A stretch of 64,000 nucleotides of DNA from Syntrophus sp034006265 (GTDB lineage Bacteria > Desulfobacterota > Syntrophia > Syntrophales > Syntrophaceae). The stretch is taken from NCBI GenBank assembly GCA_034006265.1, contig JAVETB010000002.1, positions 1 through 64,000 of the forward strand, in the 5' to 3' direction. The notes beneath the pieces are model-generated. The model was not told the origin of the DNA. It ran no database searches and was given only the letters and a program-made list of their open reading frames with translations. Both the position numbers and the translations under genes were made by a program. Below, one piece after another: positions 54,173 through 63,243 of the stretch (within the stretch, counting starts at the first letter, position 1; every line of letters starts with the position of its first letter).

Positions 54173-54505
54173 ATGAGTACGCAGGAATCACTGGTACATG
54201 TCTCCGATGCGAATTTCGAGGCGGAAATCATCAAATCAGATAAACCGGCCCTGGTTGATTTCTGGGCAACATGGTGCGGGCCCTGCCGGGCCATCGGTCC
54301 CCTGGTGGAAGAGCTTGCCGAAATCTACAAGGACAGGGTGAAGATATCAAAGCTCAACGTGGACGAAAACCCGAAAACCGCCGCGGATTTCGGGGTGCGC
54401 AGCATCCCGACGCTGATGCTTTTCAAGGAAGGCAAGGTAATGGACACCCTGGTCGGAGTCGTCTCGCGGGAACGGCTGGAAGAATTCATCAATCAAAGCC
54501 TCTAA
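54173..54505 (+). CDS. trxA: Thioredoxin
   Basis: The 110-residue protein has the canonical active site WATWCGPC (Cys35 and Cys38), the cis-Pro loop IPTLMLFKEG and the buried Asp in VDFWA. It reduces protein disulfides in the cytoplasm. Its stop codon overlaps the start of the BamD-type gene (TAATG), so the two are translationally coupled. Confidence 0.97.
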   Translation: MSTQESLVHVSDANFEAEIIKSDKPALVDFWATWCGPCRAIGPLVEELAEIYKDRVKISKLNVDENPKTAADFGVRSIPTLMLFKEGKVMDTLVGVVSRERLEEFINQSL

Positions 54506-55242
54506 TGGCCCGGCGCAAGACCATAAAACCCATGACTCACAGAACCCCTTACCTTCGCTGCCTGATCGCGCTCCTTTCCTGGACCCTGATCCTCTCTCTT
54601 TCGGCAGGCTGTCAATTATTCCGGAAGTCGGACATGACCAGGGGAACCCCCGAGGGCCTTTACAAGAAAGGATATTCCGACTACCAGAACGGCCGGTACA
54701 AAAAGGCTATTCAATCCTTTGAACGGCTCCGGGACGAGCATCCCCTGAGCGAACTGGCCATTCTAGCCAAGCTGGGAATCGGAGACGCCCATTACAGCGA
54801 CAAGTCCTATGCGGAAGCGGAAGCCGCCTACGGTGACTTCATTTACCTTCATCCCACGAACGAGAACATCCCCTATGTGATGTACCAGATAGGGATGTGC
54901 CATTACGAGCAGATTCTGTCCATTGACCGCGACCAGACCGAAACCCGGAGAGCGGCCAAGGAATTCGAAAAGCTGCTGGTGCGCTTTCCGGACAGCAAAT
55001 TCTCCCTGATGGCGGAGAAAATGCTCAGGGAATGCCGCATCAGGTTGGCTGAACATGAGTTTTACGTAGGGGAATTCTATTTCAAGCAGAAGAATTATCC
55101 GTCGGCGCTTCTGCGCTTCGAAGCCATAGCCCGGGAATATGCGGGCCTGGGCCTGGATTACAAAACGTCCGTCTACATTGAGGAAACAAAAAAGCTGATG
55201 GAGCTCGAAGAAGCCAAAAAGAAGAACCCGGAGAAGAAGTAA
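54505..55242 (+). CDS. bamD: BamD-type outer membrane assembly lipoprotein
   Basis: The 245-residue protein has a signal peptide with lipobox LSLSAGC and a series of TPR-like repeats: GLYKKGYSDYQNGRYKKAIQSFERLRDEHPLSELAILAKLGIGDAHY, SYAEAEAAYGDFIYLHPTN, and the BamD-typical YEQILSIDRDQTETRRAAKEFEKLLVRFPDSKF. BamD helps insert beta-barrel proteins into the outer membrane. The ATG overlaps the trxA stop; an alternative start at 54532 gives a more usual signal peptide. The pairing with trxA is uncommon. Confidence 0.9.
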   Translation: MARRKTIKPMTHRTPYLRCLIALLSWTLILSLSAGCQLFRKSDMTRGTPEGLYKKGYSDYQNGRYKKAIQSFERLRDEHPLSELAILAKLGIGDAHYSDKSYAEAEAAYGDFIYLHPTNENIPYVMYQIGMCHYEQILSIDRDQTETRRAAKEFEKLLVRFPDSKFSLMAEKMLRECRIRLAEHEFYVGEFYFKQKNYPSALLRFEAIAREYAGLGLDYKTSVYIEETKKLMELEEAKKKNPEKK

Positions 55243-55300
55243 GGATTCTTCGATCGCTCATCCCGCTGTTTCGCCGCGGGGGGATTGGGAACACCCCCGC

Positions 55301-56896
55301 TTATTGAGCGGAGCCTTCTCCGGCCTTCCTCATTTTCAGCAGAATTTCATGGGCGCACGCCTCCGGAGAGTCGGCGGTATTCACGGGCAGGTACTCGCCG
55401 GTGGCAAGTTCGTTGATGGGGTCGAAATCGCTTTTCTGCGCCATATAAATCTCCCACCTGCCGTCCGACACCTCACCCGCCTCCGTCAAGCGCCTGTTCA
55501 GACGCTCCTCGAGGATTTCCTCCGGGCACAGGCATTCAACCACAAAGAAATCGGCGTGCATCCCTTCGGCAAGCGATTTCGCCTTCAACCGCTCACCGCG
55601 CCTTTTGTAGGAAGCGTCGATGATGACGGGCCTGCCGTCCCTGAGAACTTCCGCCGCCCGGCTCAAGGCCGCCTCGTAGGTGCGCCTCGAAACTTCCTCC
55701 GAATAGATCCCCTGCCCGAACTCCGAGAAATGATGATCCGCAGCCGGGATGCTGAGAAGCTCCTTGCGGAGAGCATCCATCTGCACGATCTCCGCCTCAA
55801 GAGGGGCCGCCAGGTTCCGGGCCAGAACGCTCTTTCCCGTCCCCATCAGGCCGGCCAGCAGGATCAGCGCCGGCCTCTCCAAACGGCCGGCACAGGCGTA
55901 GGCCAGTTCAAAATACCGTCCCGCCGCCGCCCTGGCCCCGTCCCGCTCTTCCTGACTGACGGCCGTGTCCTGGCTTTTAAAGCCGACGACCTTCCCTCGG
56001 ACATAGGCATAATAGCACTTGTAAAAATTGAGGAGCCGGCGGATCTCCCCGTCCCCCGAAAGGGAGATGTAGGCTTCGACAAAGGCCTTCCCGTATTCCG
56101 GGTAGCCGTTGAAATCAAGGTCCATGGCCAGAAAAGCCACTTCCGCGGCCACATCCTCGTAGCGGAATCGCTCATTGAACTCGATGCAGTCAAAAATGAC
56201 AATGTCAGGATCGAGAAGACAGATATGCTCGAGGTGCAGATCGCCGTGGCAGTCCCGGATCCGGTGGTTCTCCACCCGCCGCCGGAGCAGCCCTTCGCGC
56301 CTTTCGAGAAAATCGAGGGCCCGGGATTGGATGAAAGAGTACTGATAGGCGGGAATCGTCACGCCGATGAAGCTTCGCGTTTGGTCGAAATTTTCCTCGA
56401 TATTCCTCCGAATCGTCTCCGGCCCGCCCACTTCGTCGATCGTTCCGCCTGTTTCAGCCCGGCGGTGAAAATCCTCGACTTTTCCGGCAACCCTCTCCAT
56501 CGCTGCAGCCGGCAGGTCTCCCCGGGCCAGCAGTCTCTTGAGCATCTGCTCTTCCGGAATTTTTTTCATGACGACGGCATAGTCCACGACCTTCCCGGAA
56601 TCGCCCAACGCCAGCCGCCCATCCGGTTTTTCGACGATCTCCACGACGCCCAGGTAGACCTCCGGGGCCAGCCTCCGGTTCAGCCTCAATTCTTCCCCGC
56701 AGTAGAATCGCCGCTTTTCAAGGGTCGTGAAATCAAGGAATCCAAAGTCCACGGCCTTCTTGATTTTATAAACAAGATCTCCGGCGATGAAGATGAAAGA
56801 AATGTGCGTCTGCAGCAGTTCAACCCGCTCCGGCCTGCCGGGATAGAACTCCGGCCGGCTCATGGCGGCAACCAGTTGAGGATGCGTTTTCTCCAT
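55301..56896 (-). CDS. APH-like kinase fused to an AAA/P-loop kinase domain
   Basis: The 531-residue protein has an N-terminal aminoglycoside-phosphotransferase-like domain (LVYKIKKAVDFGFLDFTTLEKRRFYCGEELRLNRR; catalytic HGDLHLEHICLLDP about residue 214; metal loop IFDCIEF) and a C-terminal P-loop kinase (LLAGLMGTGKSVLARNLA, about 349). Such bifunctional proteins are common in proteobacteria, and their substrate is not established; antibiotic resistance should not be assumed. The ATG was chosen for AGAGGG upstream. It converges on bamD and diverges from the sirtuin gene. Confidence 0.85.
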   Translation of the reverse strand: MEKTHPQLVAAMSRPEFYPGRPERVELLQTHISFIFIAGDLVYKIKKAVDFGFLDFTTLEKRRFYCGEELRLNRRLAPEVYLGVVEIVEKPDGRLALGDSGKVVDYAVVMKKIPEEQMLKRLLARGDLPAAAMERVAGKVEDFHRRAETGGTIDEVGGPETIRRNIEENFDQTRSFIGVTIPAYQYSFIQSRALDFLERREGLLRRRVENHRIRDCHGDLHLEHICLLDPDIVIFDCIEFNERFRYEDVAAEVAFLAMDLDFNGYPEYGKAFVEAYISLSGDGEIRRLLNFYKCYYAYVRGKVVGFKSQDTAVSQEERDGARAAAGRYFELAYACAGRLERPALILLAGLMGTGKSVLARNLAAPLEAEIVQMDALRKELLSIPAADHHFSEFGQGIYSEEVSRRTYEAALSRAAEVLRDGRPVIIDASYKRRGERLKAKSLAEGMHADFFVVECLCPEEILEERLNRRLTEAGEVSDGRWEIYMAQKSDFDPINELATGEYLPVNTADSPEACAHEILLKMRKAGEGSAQ

Positions 56897-57271
56897 TTTT
56901 TTCCCTCTGTGGATTTTCCCCGTGATGAGCGGGAATTCGATTCGCTTTTCGTCCCAAAGCCTGCCTCCTCCTTTAATCAATCCGCCGAGGTTAATCAAGA
57001 TGAAACTGAGAATCGTCATGGGCGGCCGGTCAGGGTTCCTCCCGGCCGGCGGTGATCGCCGACGGAAGGCTTTTCGGATGGACTCCCGGAAAGAACATTT
57101 CCCTTGCCTTTTCCCGCCGGCACCCATAAAAAGGGGAAGTCACCGGCTGAAGGCATCACCCGGCTCCGACGGCGCACCCAAGGCCTGCTGGATTCGCCCG
57201 GTTTCTTTCTGCCGGTTTCTGCTGGAACATCCTTTTTAAGGTCAATGTTGACGTCCCGGAGGGAAGGGGTT
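56897..57271. other. Divergent region between the kinase fusion and the sirtuin gene
   Basis: It holds a GC-rich hairpin (CGGCCGG at 57023-57029, CCGGCCG at 57042-57048, 12-base loop) and no convincing gene. Weak open frames cross it on both strands as upstream extensions of the flanking genes. No clear promoter was found. Confidence 0.35.
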
Positions 57272-58045
57272 ATGGACAGGCAGATAGAACGTATCGCCCG
57301 GTGGATCGTCGAGGCCAAGACGGTCGTCATCTTTACGGGGGCAGGGCTCAGCACGGAGTCGGGAATTCCCGATTTCCGCAGTCCCGGAGGCGTCTGGGAC
57401 AAGTACAATCCGGAAGACTTCTATTTTGATCATTTTATCGCCTCGGAAATCTCCCGCTGGAAATACTGGCAGATGTCCACGGAAATGTACGAGCCGATGA
57501 AAGAAGCTCAGCCCAATGCCGCCCACATCGCCATTGCCGAGCTGGAAAAAATGGGCAGGCTGGATTGCGTCATTACCCAGAACATCGACAATCTCCACGT
57601 GCGGGCGGGAAGCTCGCCGGAGAAGGTCATCGAGCTTCACGGCACGGCCATGTCCGTCTCCTGCCTCGACTGCCGGAAAAAATTCGACCGGGAGGAGGTG
57701 CAGAAGAAACTGAAGAAGGAAATGAAGGTTCCCTACTGCGACAGCTGCGGCGGTCCTCTGAAGCCCGACACGATCTCCTTCGGCCAGGCCATGCCGGCCC
57801 GAGAAACCCAGGAGGCCTACAGCCGCTCCTCCGCCAGCGACCTGTTCATCGTGATCGGGTCTTCCCTCGTCGTTCAGCCTGCCGCATCCATGCCGGTTAC
57901 CGCCAAGAGGAACGGCGCCCGGCTCGTCATCATCAACCGCGACCCGACGCCCTGCGACAGCATGGCCGACATCGTCATCCATGACCTGGCCGGTCCCACG
58001 ATGACGGCCCTGCTGAACGGCGTCAAAAGGATCGCCCCGGGCTGA
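57272..58045 (+). CDS. cobB: NAD-dependent protein deacylase (sirtuin)
   Basis: The 257-residue sirtuin shows VVIFTGAGLSTESGIPDFRSPGG, TQNIDNLHVRAG, the catalytic His in ELHGTAMSVSC, two zinc CxxC pairs (CLDC and CDSC), ISFGQAMP and the NAD-binding GSSLVVQPAA. It lacks the Tyr-x2-Arg pair of SIRT5-type desuccinylases, so an acetyl or simple acyl preference is more likely. GGAAGGGG precedes the ATG. With the AcuC-type and HDAC-like enzymes it is the third deacylase in this window. Confidence 0.94.
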   Translation: MDRQIERIARWIVEAKTVVIFTGAGLSTESGIPDFRSPGGVWDKYNPEDFYFDHFIASEISRWKYWQMSTEMYEPMKEAQPNAAHIAIAELEKMGRLDCVITQNIDNLHVRAGSSPEKVIELHGTAMSVSCLDCRKKFDREEVQKKLKKEMKVPYCDSCGGPLKPDTISFGQAMPARETQEAYSRSSASDLFIVIGSSLVVQPAASMPVTAKRNGARLVIINRDPTPCDSMADIVIHDLAGPTMTALLNGVKRIAPG

Positions 58046-58150
58046 AGATCTTCTTGAACGGCGTAACCGCGATTTGCCGCCGCCTTCATGCCGATTGCGA
58101 CTTTCAAAAAGACGGATCACGGCTCGATGGCGCCGGGCATGTTTTCCGTC

Positions 58151-60595
58151 CTACGTTCGATCCAGCGCCCTCCGGATTGCCGTTCCGATCTGTTCCAGGC
58201 TGTAGGGCTTTCGGACGTATTCACCCGCCCCAAGCTCCTGAGCCATTCTTACCCGCTCGGTTGCCGCAAAGCCGCTTACGATGATGGTCTTCTGATCGGG
58301 TTGAATTTCCCGGATTCTTCTCAGTGTCTCCAGGCCGTCGATCCCGGGGTCCATGATCATATCCAGCAGGATCAGATCGACGTGACGGTTCTGTATATAG
58401 GCGACGGCCTCTTCTCCGCTCGATGCCGTGGCAATTTCATAATTCAGATTGTCGAGCAGATTTTCGGCAAGCTCCCGCTGAAATTCCATGTCGTCGACAA
58501 TAAGAATCGACTCTCCCCGCCCCATGTACAACGCGACATCCCTTTTCTTCCGTTCCCGGATCATCTCCTCACGGGCAACGGGAAAATAGAGGGTGAATGT
58601 GCTCCCCATCCCCTCATCGCTCTTCACCTCAACGTAGCCGTGATGATCCTTCACGGTTCCCCACACAATGGCCAATCCCAGCCCCGTCCCGCTTCTTCCC
58701 ATGATCTTTTTTGTATAGAAGGGCTCAAAGATCTTTCCCACATCCTTTGCCGGAATTCCGCTGCCCGTGTCGGAAATGGAGAGGATAACGTAATTACCTT
58801 CCTGCACATCGTCGTATCCGCTGATTGCGTAGTCCACGTAGCGGTTCTCCGTCCGGACCGTCACGGTACCCGGTCCGGCAATAGCCTCCATGGCATTGGA
58901 GACGAGATTCATGACCGTCCTGCCGAGGTGGATCGACGACCCCCGGATGCTGTAGAGATCCTCTGCAAGGTCCTTCATGACGAGAACCTCTGTATGGAGA
59001 GACCTCAGCTTCTCGTACTCCAGGGAGGCCAGATAGTCGGAAATCAGCTTGTTGAGGTCGACCGCTTCCGAAACGGATACTCCCCGTCTTGCCAGGATCA
59101 GGAGATCCTGAATGATCGCCGAGCCCTTTTCGCTGGATTGCAGAATGTGCTGCGCATTCTTCGTCAGGGAGCTGCCTTCGGGCAGCTTTGCCAGCAGCAG
59201 CTCTGCGTGACCGACCAGAACCGCCAGGACGTTGTTGAGGTCATGGGCCACTCCGCCGGCAAGCGTCCCCAGGGCCTCCATCGTTTCCGCCCGATGGAGG
59301 CGGGCCTCAATTTTTTTATACTCCGTCATATCGCGGATGCACTCTATGGCAGCGATTGTTCTCCCCCGGGAATCGCGCAGCGCCGCTGCCGTGGTGGAAA
59401 GATACCTTTCCCCTGACGGCAGATTTGCAGCCAGGCCCTCCGCCCGCAGGATGTCTTTTTGCCCCTGGACGCCATGATGATCCTTCTCGATGTCCCCGCT
59501 GTCCCCCGGCTCCAGGACGGAATCGACAAGGATGGGACTTCTCCCGCCGCAGAACGGAATGGCATATTCATAATTCCCCCTGCCCAGCATATCTTCCGCC
59601 CTGATGCCGGTCAGGGCTTCCATGGCACGGTTCCAGGCAGTGACCTTCCCGTCCTGATCGATGATCATCGTCGCGTCGGGGAAAAACTCTATAATGTCCG
59701 CCTGTTCCCTCTGGGACTCCCGCAATGTCTCTTCGACCCGCTTGAGTTCCGTTATATCGAGAAGCGAGGCAATCGTCTTGTTGGTGCCGGGGATCGAATC
59801 GAAACAGAGGACGACATATTTAATGGCTCCATACCGATCAACAAACCGGAATTCGTCCCGCCTCCGGTCGGGGCTTCCATCTCTTTCGCACCGACTCCGC
59901 CTGCTCAACAGCCCTTCCAGATCCTCTTGAGCGACAAATTCCGTCCAGCGCTTTTTTCCTTCAATCTCCTCTCTGCGATAGCCGGATAATTTTTCATATT
60001 CCGTATTGACGAGGGAAATGGTTTTGTCCTTCTCCAGAACAACGGTGGCCGTTCCCGTATTCTCGAAGATCGCCCGATAAAGCTCTTCGGACTGCTTCAG
60101 GGCTTCCTCCGCCATCTTCCACTCGGTGATGTCCATCCCGAAAGAAATCGTCCCCGTTATCTCCCCCTGTTCAATAAGCACGCTGTTCCGCCAGGCGACA
60201 TACCGCTCCTCACCGGATCTGGTGAGAATGGAATTCTCGAATTTCCTGGGAACCCTGTCGTTCAGAAGCCCGGAAAACTCCCTGCAGATCTGGTCATAGC
60301 CGGCTTGCGGCACCATCACCTTGCACCAGTTCCTGCCCTTCAACTCGTCCATCGTGTACCCGGTGATCTCTTCCGCCGCCGGGTTGAACATCCTCAGGTT
60401 GCCCTGGGTATCCAGTCCCACGACCAGGATATTGGCGGTCTGAATCAGTTCCTTGGCAAAGTTTTTGGCTGCCTTCAGCTCCTCTTCAAGCCGCTTGAGC
60501 TCCCTACCCGATTGATCCGGCACAGCCGCGTTCAGACGCATTTCCGCCAATTCGGCCATGAGCTGCTCTCTGGTCTTTTCCTCATCTTTCATCAT
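58151..60595 (-). CDS. Multi-PAS hybrid histidine kinase with receiver
   Basis: The 814-residue protein carries an N-terminal coiled coil, three PAS domains (about 45-165 ELIQTANILVVGLD; 172-290 YRAIFENTGTATVVLEKD; 295-430 DIIEFFPDATMIIDQDG), a histidine kinase with H-box LAGGVAHDLNNVLAVL (His451), N-box NLVSNAMEAI, G-boxes DTGSGIP and GTGLGLAIVWG, and a receiver with Asp about 745 (ILLDMIMDPG). No membrane segment is present. GGAGAG precedes the chosen ATG. The partner regulator is not evident; the receiver may relay to one elsewhere. Confidence 0.93.
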   Translation of the reverse strand: MMKDEEKTREQLMAELAEMRLNAAVPDQSGRELKRLEEELKAAKNFAKELIQTANILVVGLDTQGNLRMFNPAAEEITGYTMDELKGRNWCKVMVPQAGYDQICREFSGLLNDRVPRKFENSILTRSGEERYVAWRNSVLIEQGEITGTISFGMDITEWKMAEEALKQSEELYRAIFENTGTATVVLEKDKTISLVNTEYEKLSGYRREEIEGKKRWTEFVAQEDLEGLLSRRSRCERDGSPDRRRDEFRFVDRYGAIKYVVLCFDSIPGTNKTIASLLDITELKRVEETLRESQREQADIIEFFPDATMIIDQDGKVTAWNRAMEALTGIRAEDMLGRGNYEYAIPFCGGRSPILVDSVLEPGDSGDIEKDHHGVQGQKDILRAEGLAANLPSGERYLSTTAAALRDSRGRTIAAIECIRDMTEYKKIEARLHRAETMEALGTLAGGVAHDLNNVLAVLVGHAELLLAKLPEGSSLTKNAQHILQSSEKGSAIIQDLLILARRGVSVSEAVDLNKLISDYLASLEYEKLRSLHTEVLVMKDLAEDLYSIRGSSIHLGRTVMNLVSNAMEAIAGPGTVTVRTENRYVDYAISGYDDVQEGNYVILSISDTGSGIPAKDVGKIFEPFYTKKIMGRSGTGLGLAIVWGTVKDHHGYVEVKSDEGMGSTFTLYFPVAREEMIRERKKRDVALYMGRGESILIVDDMEFQRELAENLLDNLNYEIATASSGEEAVAYIQNRHVDLILLDMIMDPGIDGLETLRRIREIQPDQKTIIVSGFAATERVRMAQELGAGEYVRKPYSLEQIGTAIRRALDRT

Positions 60596-60946
60596 GAAAA
60601 CATCTCTCCGGAGGAACCTGAAAACACCTGTTGACGCTTCCTGAAGATACGCGTTCCACCCCTGATAGCCCCCGACCCGCAGCGGATCAGCGGAAGGGAC
60701 GCCCCCCGGACGCCGCCGATGCCGCCTGGTCCAGGGACATGGAATTTCAAGATTCATTCCCTTTTCTCCCTTTCGCGCCATCTATCTGAATGGATGGCCG
60801 GCCGGCGGACCTTCCGTTCATCAGAAAATCCCCATCCAGGGGATGCTCTCGAAAGCCTTGACTGCTTTCGTGGCTTATAATAGATTGCCGGGAAAGCGCT
60901 GGCTTTTCCCTCCATGCGATGAATTTTTTAAAGGAGATGGTTTGAT

Positions 60947-61006
60947 ATGGCTGAGGTTGGGGAATTGGTCATCCGGGAACTGGACATACGAGGGAGGTCC
61001 GTGTGA
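60947..61006 (+). CDS. Possible 19-residue leader peptide before mazG
   Basis: ATG GCT GAG opens MAEVGELVIRELDIRGRSV and its TGA overlaps the mazG GTG (GTGTGA). A good ribosome site (AAAGGAG) lies 10 bases before it. Translation of this frame would deliver ribosomes to the mazG start, which has its own GGAGG. It may be a coupling leader or chance. Confidence 0.35.
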   Translation: MAEVGELVIRELDIRGRSV

Positions 61007-61803
61007 ACGATCCGCATCTGGAGCGCCGCTTCACGAACCTGGTCGAGATTCTTCGCCGCCTCCGCTCCCCCGGGGGATGCCTCTGGGACCGGCAGCAGAA
61101 GAAAGAGGATATCGGCCGGTATCTCCTGGACGAATCCTACGAAGTGCTCGATGCCATTGCTGGCGGTTCGCCGGAGGAATTGAAGGAGGAGCTGGGGGAC
61201 CTGCTCTTTCAGATCCTTTTTCTCGCGCAGCTCGCTGAAGAGGCCGGCGAATTCGGAATCGGCGAGGTCCTGGATGAAATCGGCGCCAAGATGATCCGCC
61301 GCCATCCACACGTGTTCGGGAACCGGGAGGTGAACAGCGTCGCCGATATCCGGGCCAACTGGGAAGAGATCAAAAGGAATACCGAGAAAAAGTACGAGAA
61401 GCATGCGAGCCTCCTGGATAAAGTCCCCCGTTCTCTGCCCGCTCTGATGCGCGCCCAGAAGGTGTCCGCACTGGCCTCGAAGTGCGGATTCGATTGGCCG
61501 AACGCCGAGGAGGTTCTCGCCAAAATTGAGGAGGAATTCTCCGAACTGAAAGCGGCGATTATCGCAGGAGACCACAGAAACATTGAGGAGGAAGCGGGGG
61601 ACGTCCTCTTTTCCCTGGTGAATCTCTGCCGTTTTTTTTCCATGGATGCCGAGCAGACGCTTTCGAAGACGATCCTCAAATTTCGAACTCGATTTCTCTA
61701 TATTGAGAAGCAGCTGAAAAAACAGGGAAAATCCCCCGAGGAGGCCACCCTGGAAGAGATGGATCGTTTGTGGAACAAGGCCAAGTTTGAATTAGAGGAA
61801 TAG
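61003..61803 (+). CDS. mazG: Nucleoside triphosphate pyrophosphohydrolase
   Basis: The 266-residue protein has two MazG domains. The first shows CLWDRQQKKEDIGRYLLDESYEVLDAI and EELGDLLFQILFLAQLAEE; the second shows EVLAKIEEEFSELKAAI and EEEAGDVLFSLVNLCRF. The EExxE and ExxD magnesium-binding pairs are present in both. It cleaves non-canonical or surplus NTPs. The gene starts with GTG preceded by GGAGG. Confidence 0.94.
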   Translation: MNDPHLERRFTNLVEILRRLRSPGGCLWDRQQKKEDIGRYLLDESYEVLDAIAGGSPEELKEELGDLLFQILFLAQLAEEAGEFGIGEVLDEIGAKMIRRHPHVFGNREVNSVADIRANWEEIKRNTEKKYEKHASLLDKVPRSLPALMRAQKVSALASKCGFDWPNAEEVLAKIEEEFSELKAAIIAGDHRNIEEEAGDVLFSLVNLCRFFSMDAEQTLSKTILKFRTRFLYIEKQLKKQGKSPEEATLEEMDRLWNKAKFELEE

Positions 61804-61810
61804 GCCCCTT

Positions 61811-61996
61811 ATGAAATTCTTTCTCTGTGTCCTGGGAATGGTCTTCATTGTCGAAGGCCTCCCCTACGTCGCCTTTCCCGGAAAGCTCAAAGCCTACCTG
61901 TCCAGACTTATCACCCTTCCGGACTCGACCCTGCAGTTCTTGGGGCTGATTGCCATGCTCTTCGGCGTTCTGCTGGTTTACCTTGGTCGAAGCTGA
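61811..61996 (+). CDS. DUF2065-type small membrane protein
   Basis: The 61-residue protein has two hydrophobic segments (FLCVLGMVFIVEGLPYVAFPG and FLGLIAMLFGVLLVYLGR) joined by a polar turn KLKAYLSRLITLPDSTL. This layout matches the DUF2065 family of inner-membrane proteins of unknown function. It starts 7 bases after mazG, so it is probably in the same transcript. Confidence 0.85.
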   Translation: MKFFLCVLGMVFIVEGLPYVAFPGKLKAYLSRLITLPDSTLQFLGLIAMLFGVLLVYLGRS

Positions 61997-62119
61997 AACA
62001 AGATCATTGACTTTCCCTGTGAATTTGGATTATCAGGACCGCAGCATCGGCGGCGGAACCCGGAAACGGGCGGAAAACCGCCGCCCGCACATCAGGAGCA
62101 AGGGCAGGACCGTCACGAG

Positions 62120-63205
62120 ATGAAGCTGAAAGACTTCCATTATGATCTCCCGCAATCCAGGATTGCGCAGCATCCATGCGCCCAGCGGGATCGCGCCCGG
62201 ATGATGGTTCTTAACCGCCGGGAAGAACGTCTCCAGCATCGTCATTTTTTCGATTTCCCCGAATTTCTGCAGGAGGGCGACTGCCTGGTCATCAACGACT
62301 CCAAGGTGATTCCGGCCCGTCTCATCGGAACCAAGGAGACGGGAAGCCGCATCGAAGTTCTTCTCCTTTCCCGCCGCCCCGATCCGAGCCGCCCGTCGGA
62401 GGACGCGACGGCGGCCTTGCCCCCGGCTGAATCAGGCGCCGAAGAAACATGGGAGGTGCTTCTCAAGCCGGGCAAGCGGGTTTCCATCGGAACGAAAATT
62501 TTCTTCGGGGATTCGAACTGGGCCTCGGTCAGGGAGAGGATCAGCGAAAAGAAGTGGCGGGTAGCCTTCTCCACGGCTCTTCCCTTTAATCTGTTTCTCC
62601 AGCAGTTCGGCAAGGCTCCCCTGCCCCCCTACATCAAGCGGAAGCGGGAGGATGGACCGGCGCCGCAGGACCGTGAGCGCTACCAGACCATTTATGCCCG
62701 CCATCCAGGTTCCGTCGCCGCGCCGACGGCGGGGTTCCACTTTTCGGAAACGCAGTTTCAGGCCCTGCGGGACCGTGGAGTTGCCATTGCCCCCGTGACC
62801 CTTCACGTCGGGTTCGGCACCTTTACCCCCATAGAATCGGAAAACGTGGAGGACCACGTCATGGAGAAGGAATCTTTCTCCCTTTCCCCGGAATCGGCGG
62901 ATCGGATCAATTCCGCCCGGCGGGTCATCGCCGTCGGAACGACCTCCACCAGGGTCCTGGAATCCGCGTCGGACGATCATGGCCGCGTCCGGCCGATGTC
63001 CTCCTCTTCCGGCCTCTTCGTCTATCCGGGATACCTCTTCAAGCGCGTGGATGCCCTGCTGACGAACTTTCATCTTCCCCGGTCGTCCCTTTTCCTCCTT
63101 GTGTGCGCCTTTGCCGGAAGGGATCTGATGTTTAAGGCCTATGCCGAGGCCGTGCAGGAGGAATACCGCTTCTACAGTTACGGCGACTGCATGCTGATTC
63201 TCTGA
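62120..63205 (+). CDS. queA: tRNA preQ1(34) S-adenosylmethionine ribosyltransferase-isomerase
   Basis: The 361-residue enzyme begins MKLKDFHYDLPQSRIAQHPC, with later motifs VINDSKVIPARLIG, DRERYQTIYARHPGSVAAPTAGFHFS, LHVGFGTF, and FVYPGYLFKRVDALLTNFHLPRSSL. It catalyses the SAM-dependent ring transfer to queuosine precursor. tgt follows 38 bases downstream, the usual pairing. Confidence 0.97.
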   Translation: MKLKDFHYDLPQSRIAQHPCAQRDRARMMVLNRREERLQHRHFFDFPEFLQEGDCLVINDSKVIPARLIGTKETGSRIEVLLLSRRPDPSRPSEDATAALPPAESGAEETWEVLLKPGKRVSIGTKIFFGDSNWASVRERISEKKWRVAFSTALPFNLFLQQFGKAPLPPYIKRKREDGPAPQDRERYQTIYARHPGSVAAPTAGFHFSETQFQALRDRGVAIAPVTLHVGFGTFTPIESENVEDHVMEKESFSLSPESADRINSARRVIAVGTTSTRVLESASDDHGRVRPMSSSSGLFVYPGYLFKRVDALLTNFHLPRSSLFLLVCAFAGRDLMFKAYAEAVQEEYRFYSYGDCMLIL

Positions 63206-63243
63206 GCGGCCCGCTTCTCCGGAAGGATGGTTTGGATGACCTT

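Noticed and set aside
55304..57055. Long + strand open frame opposite the APH/P-loop kinase fusion
   Set aside because: The minus-strand frame holds the kinase motifs; the + frame is a mirror artefact of codon composition.
58088..59416. Long + strand open frame opposite the hybrid kinase
   Set aside because: No protein family features; the minus strand encodes the clear receiver and kinase domains.
60860..60890. TTGACT followed by TATAAT upstream of mazG
   Set aside because: The spacing is only 12 bases, too short for a working -35/-10 pair.
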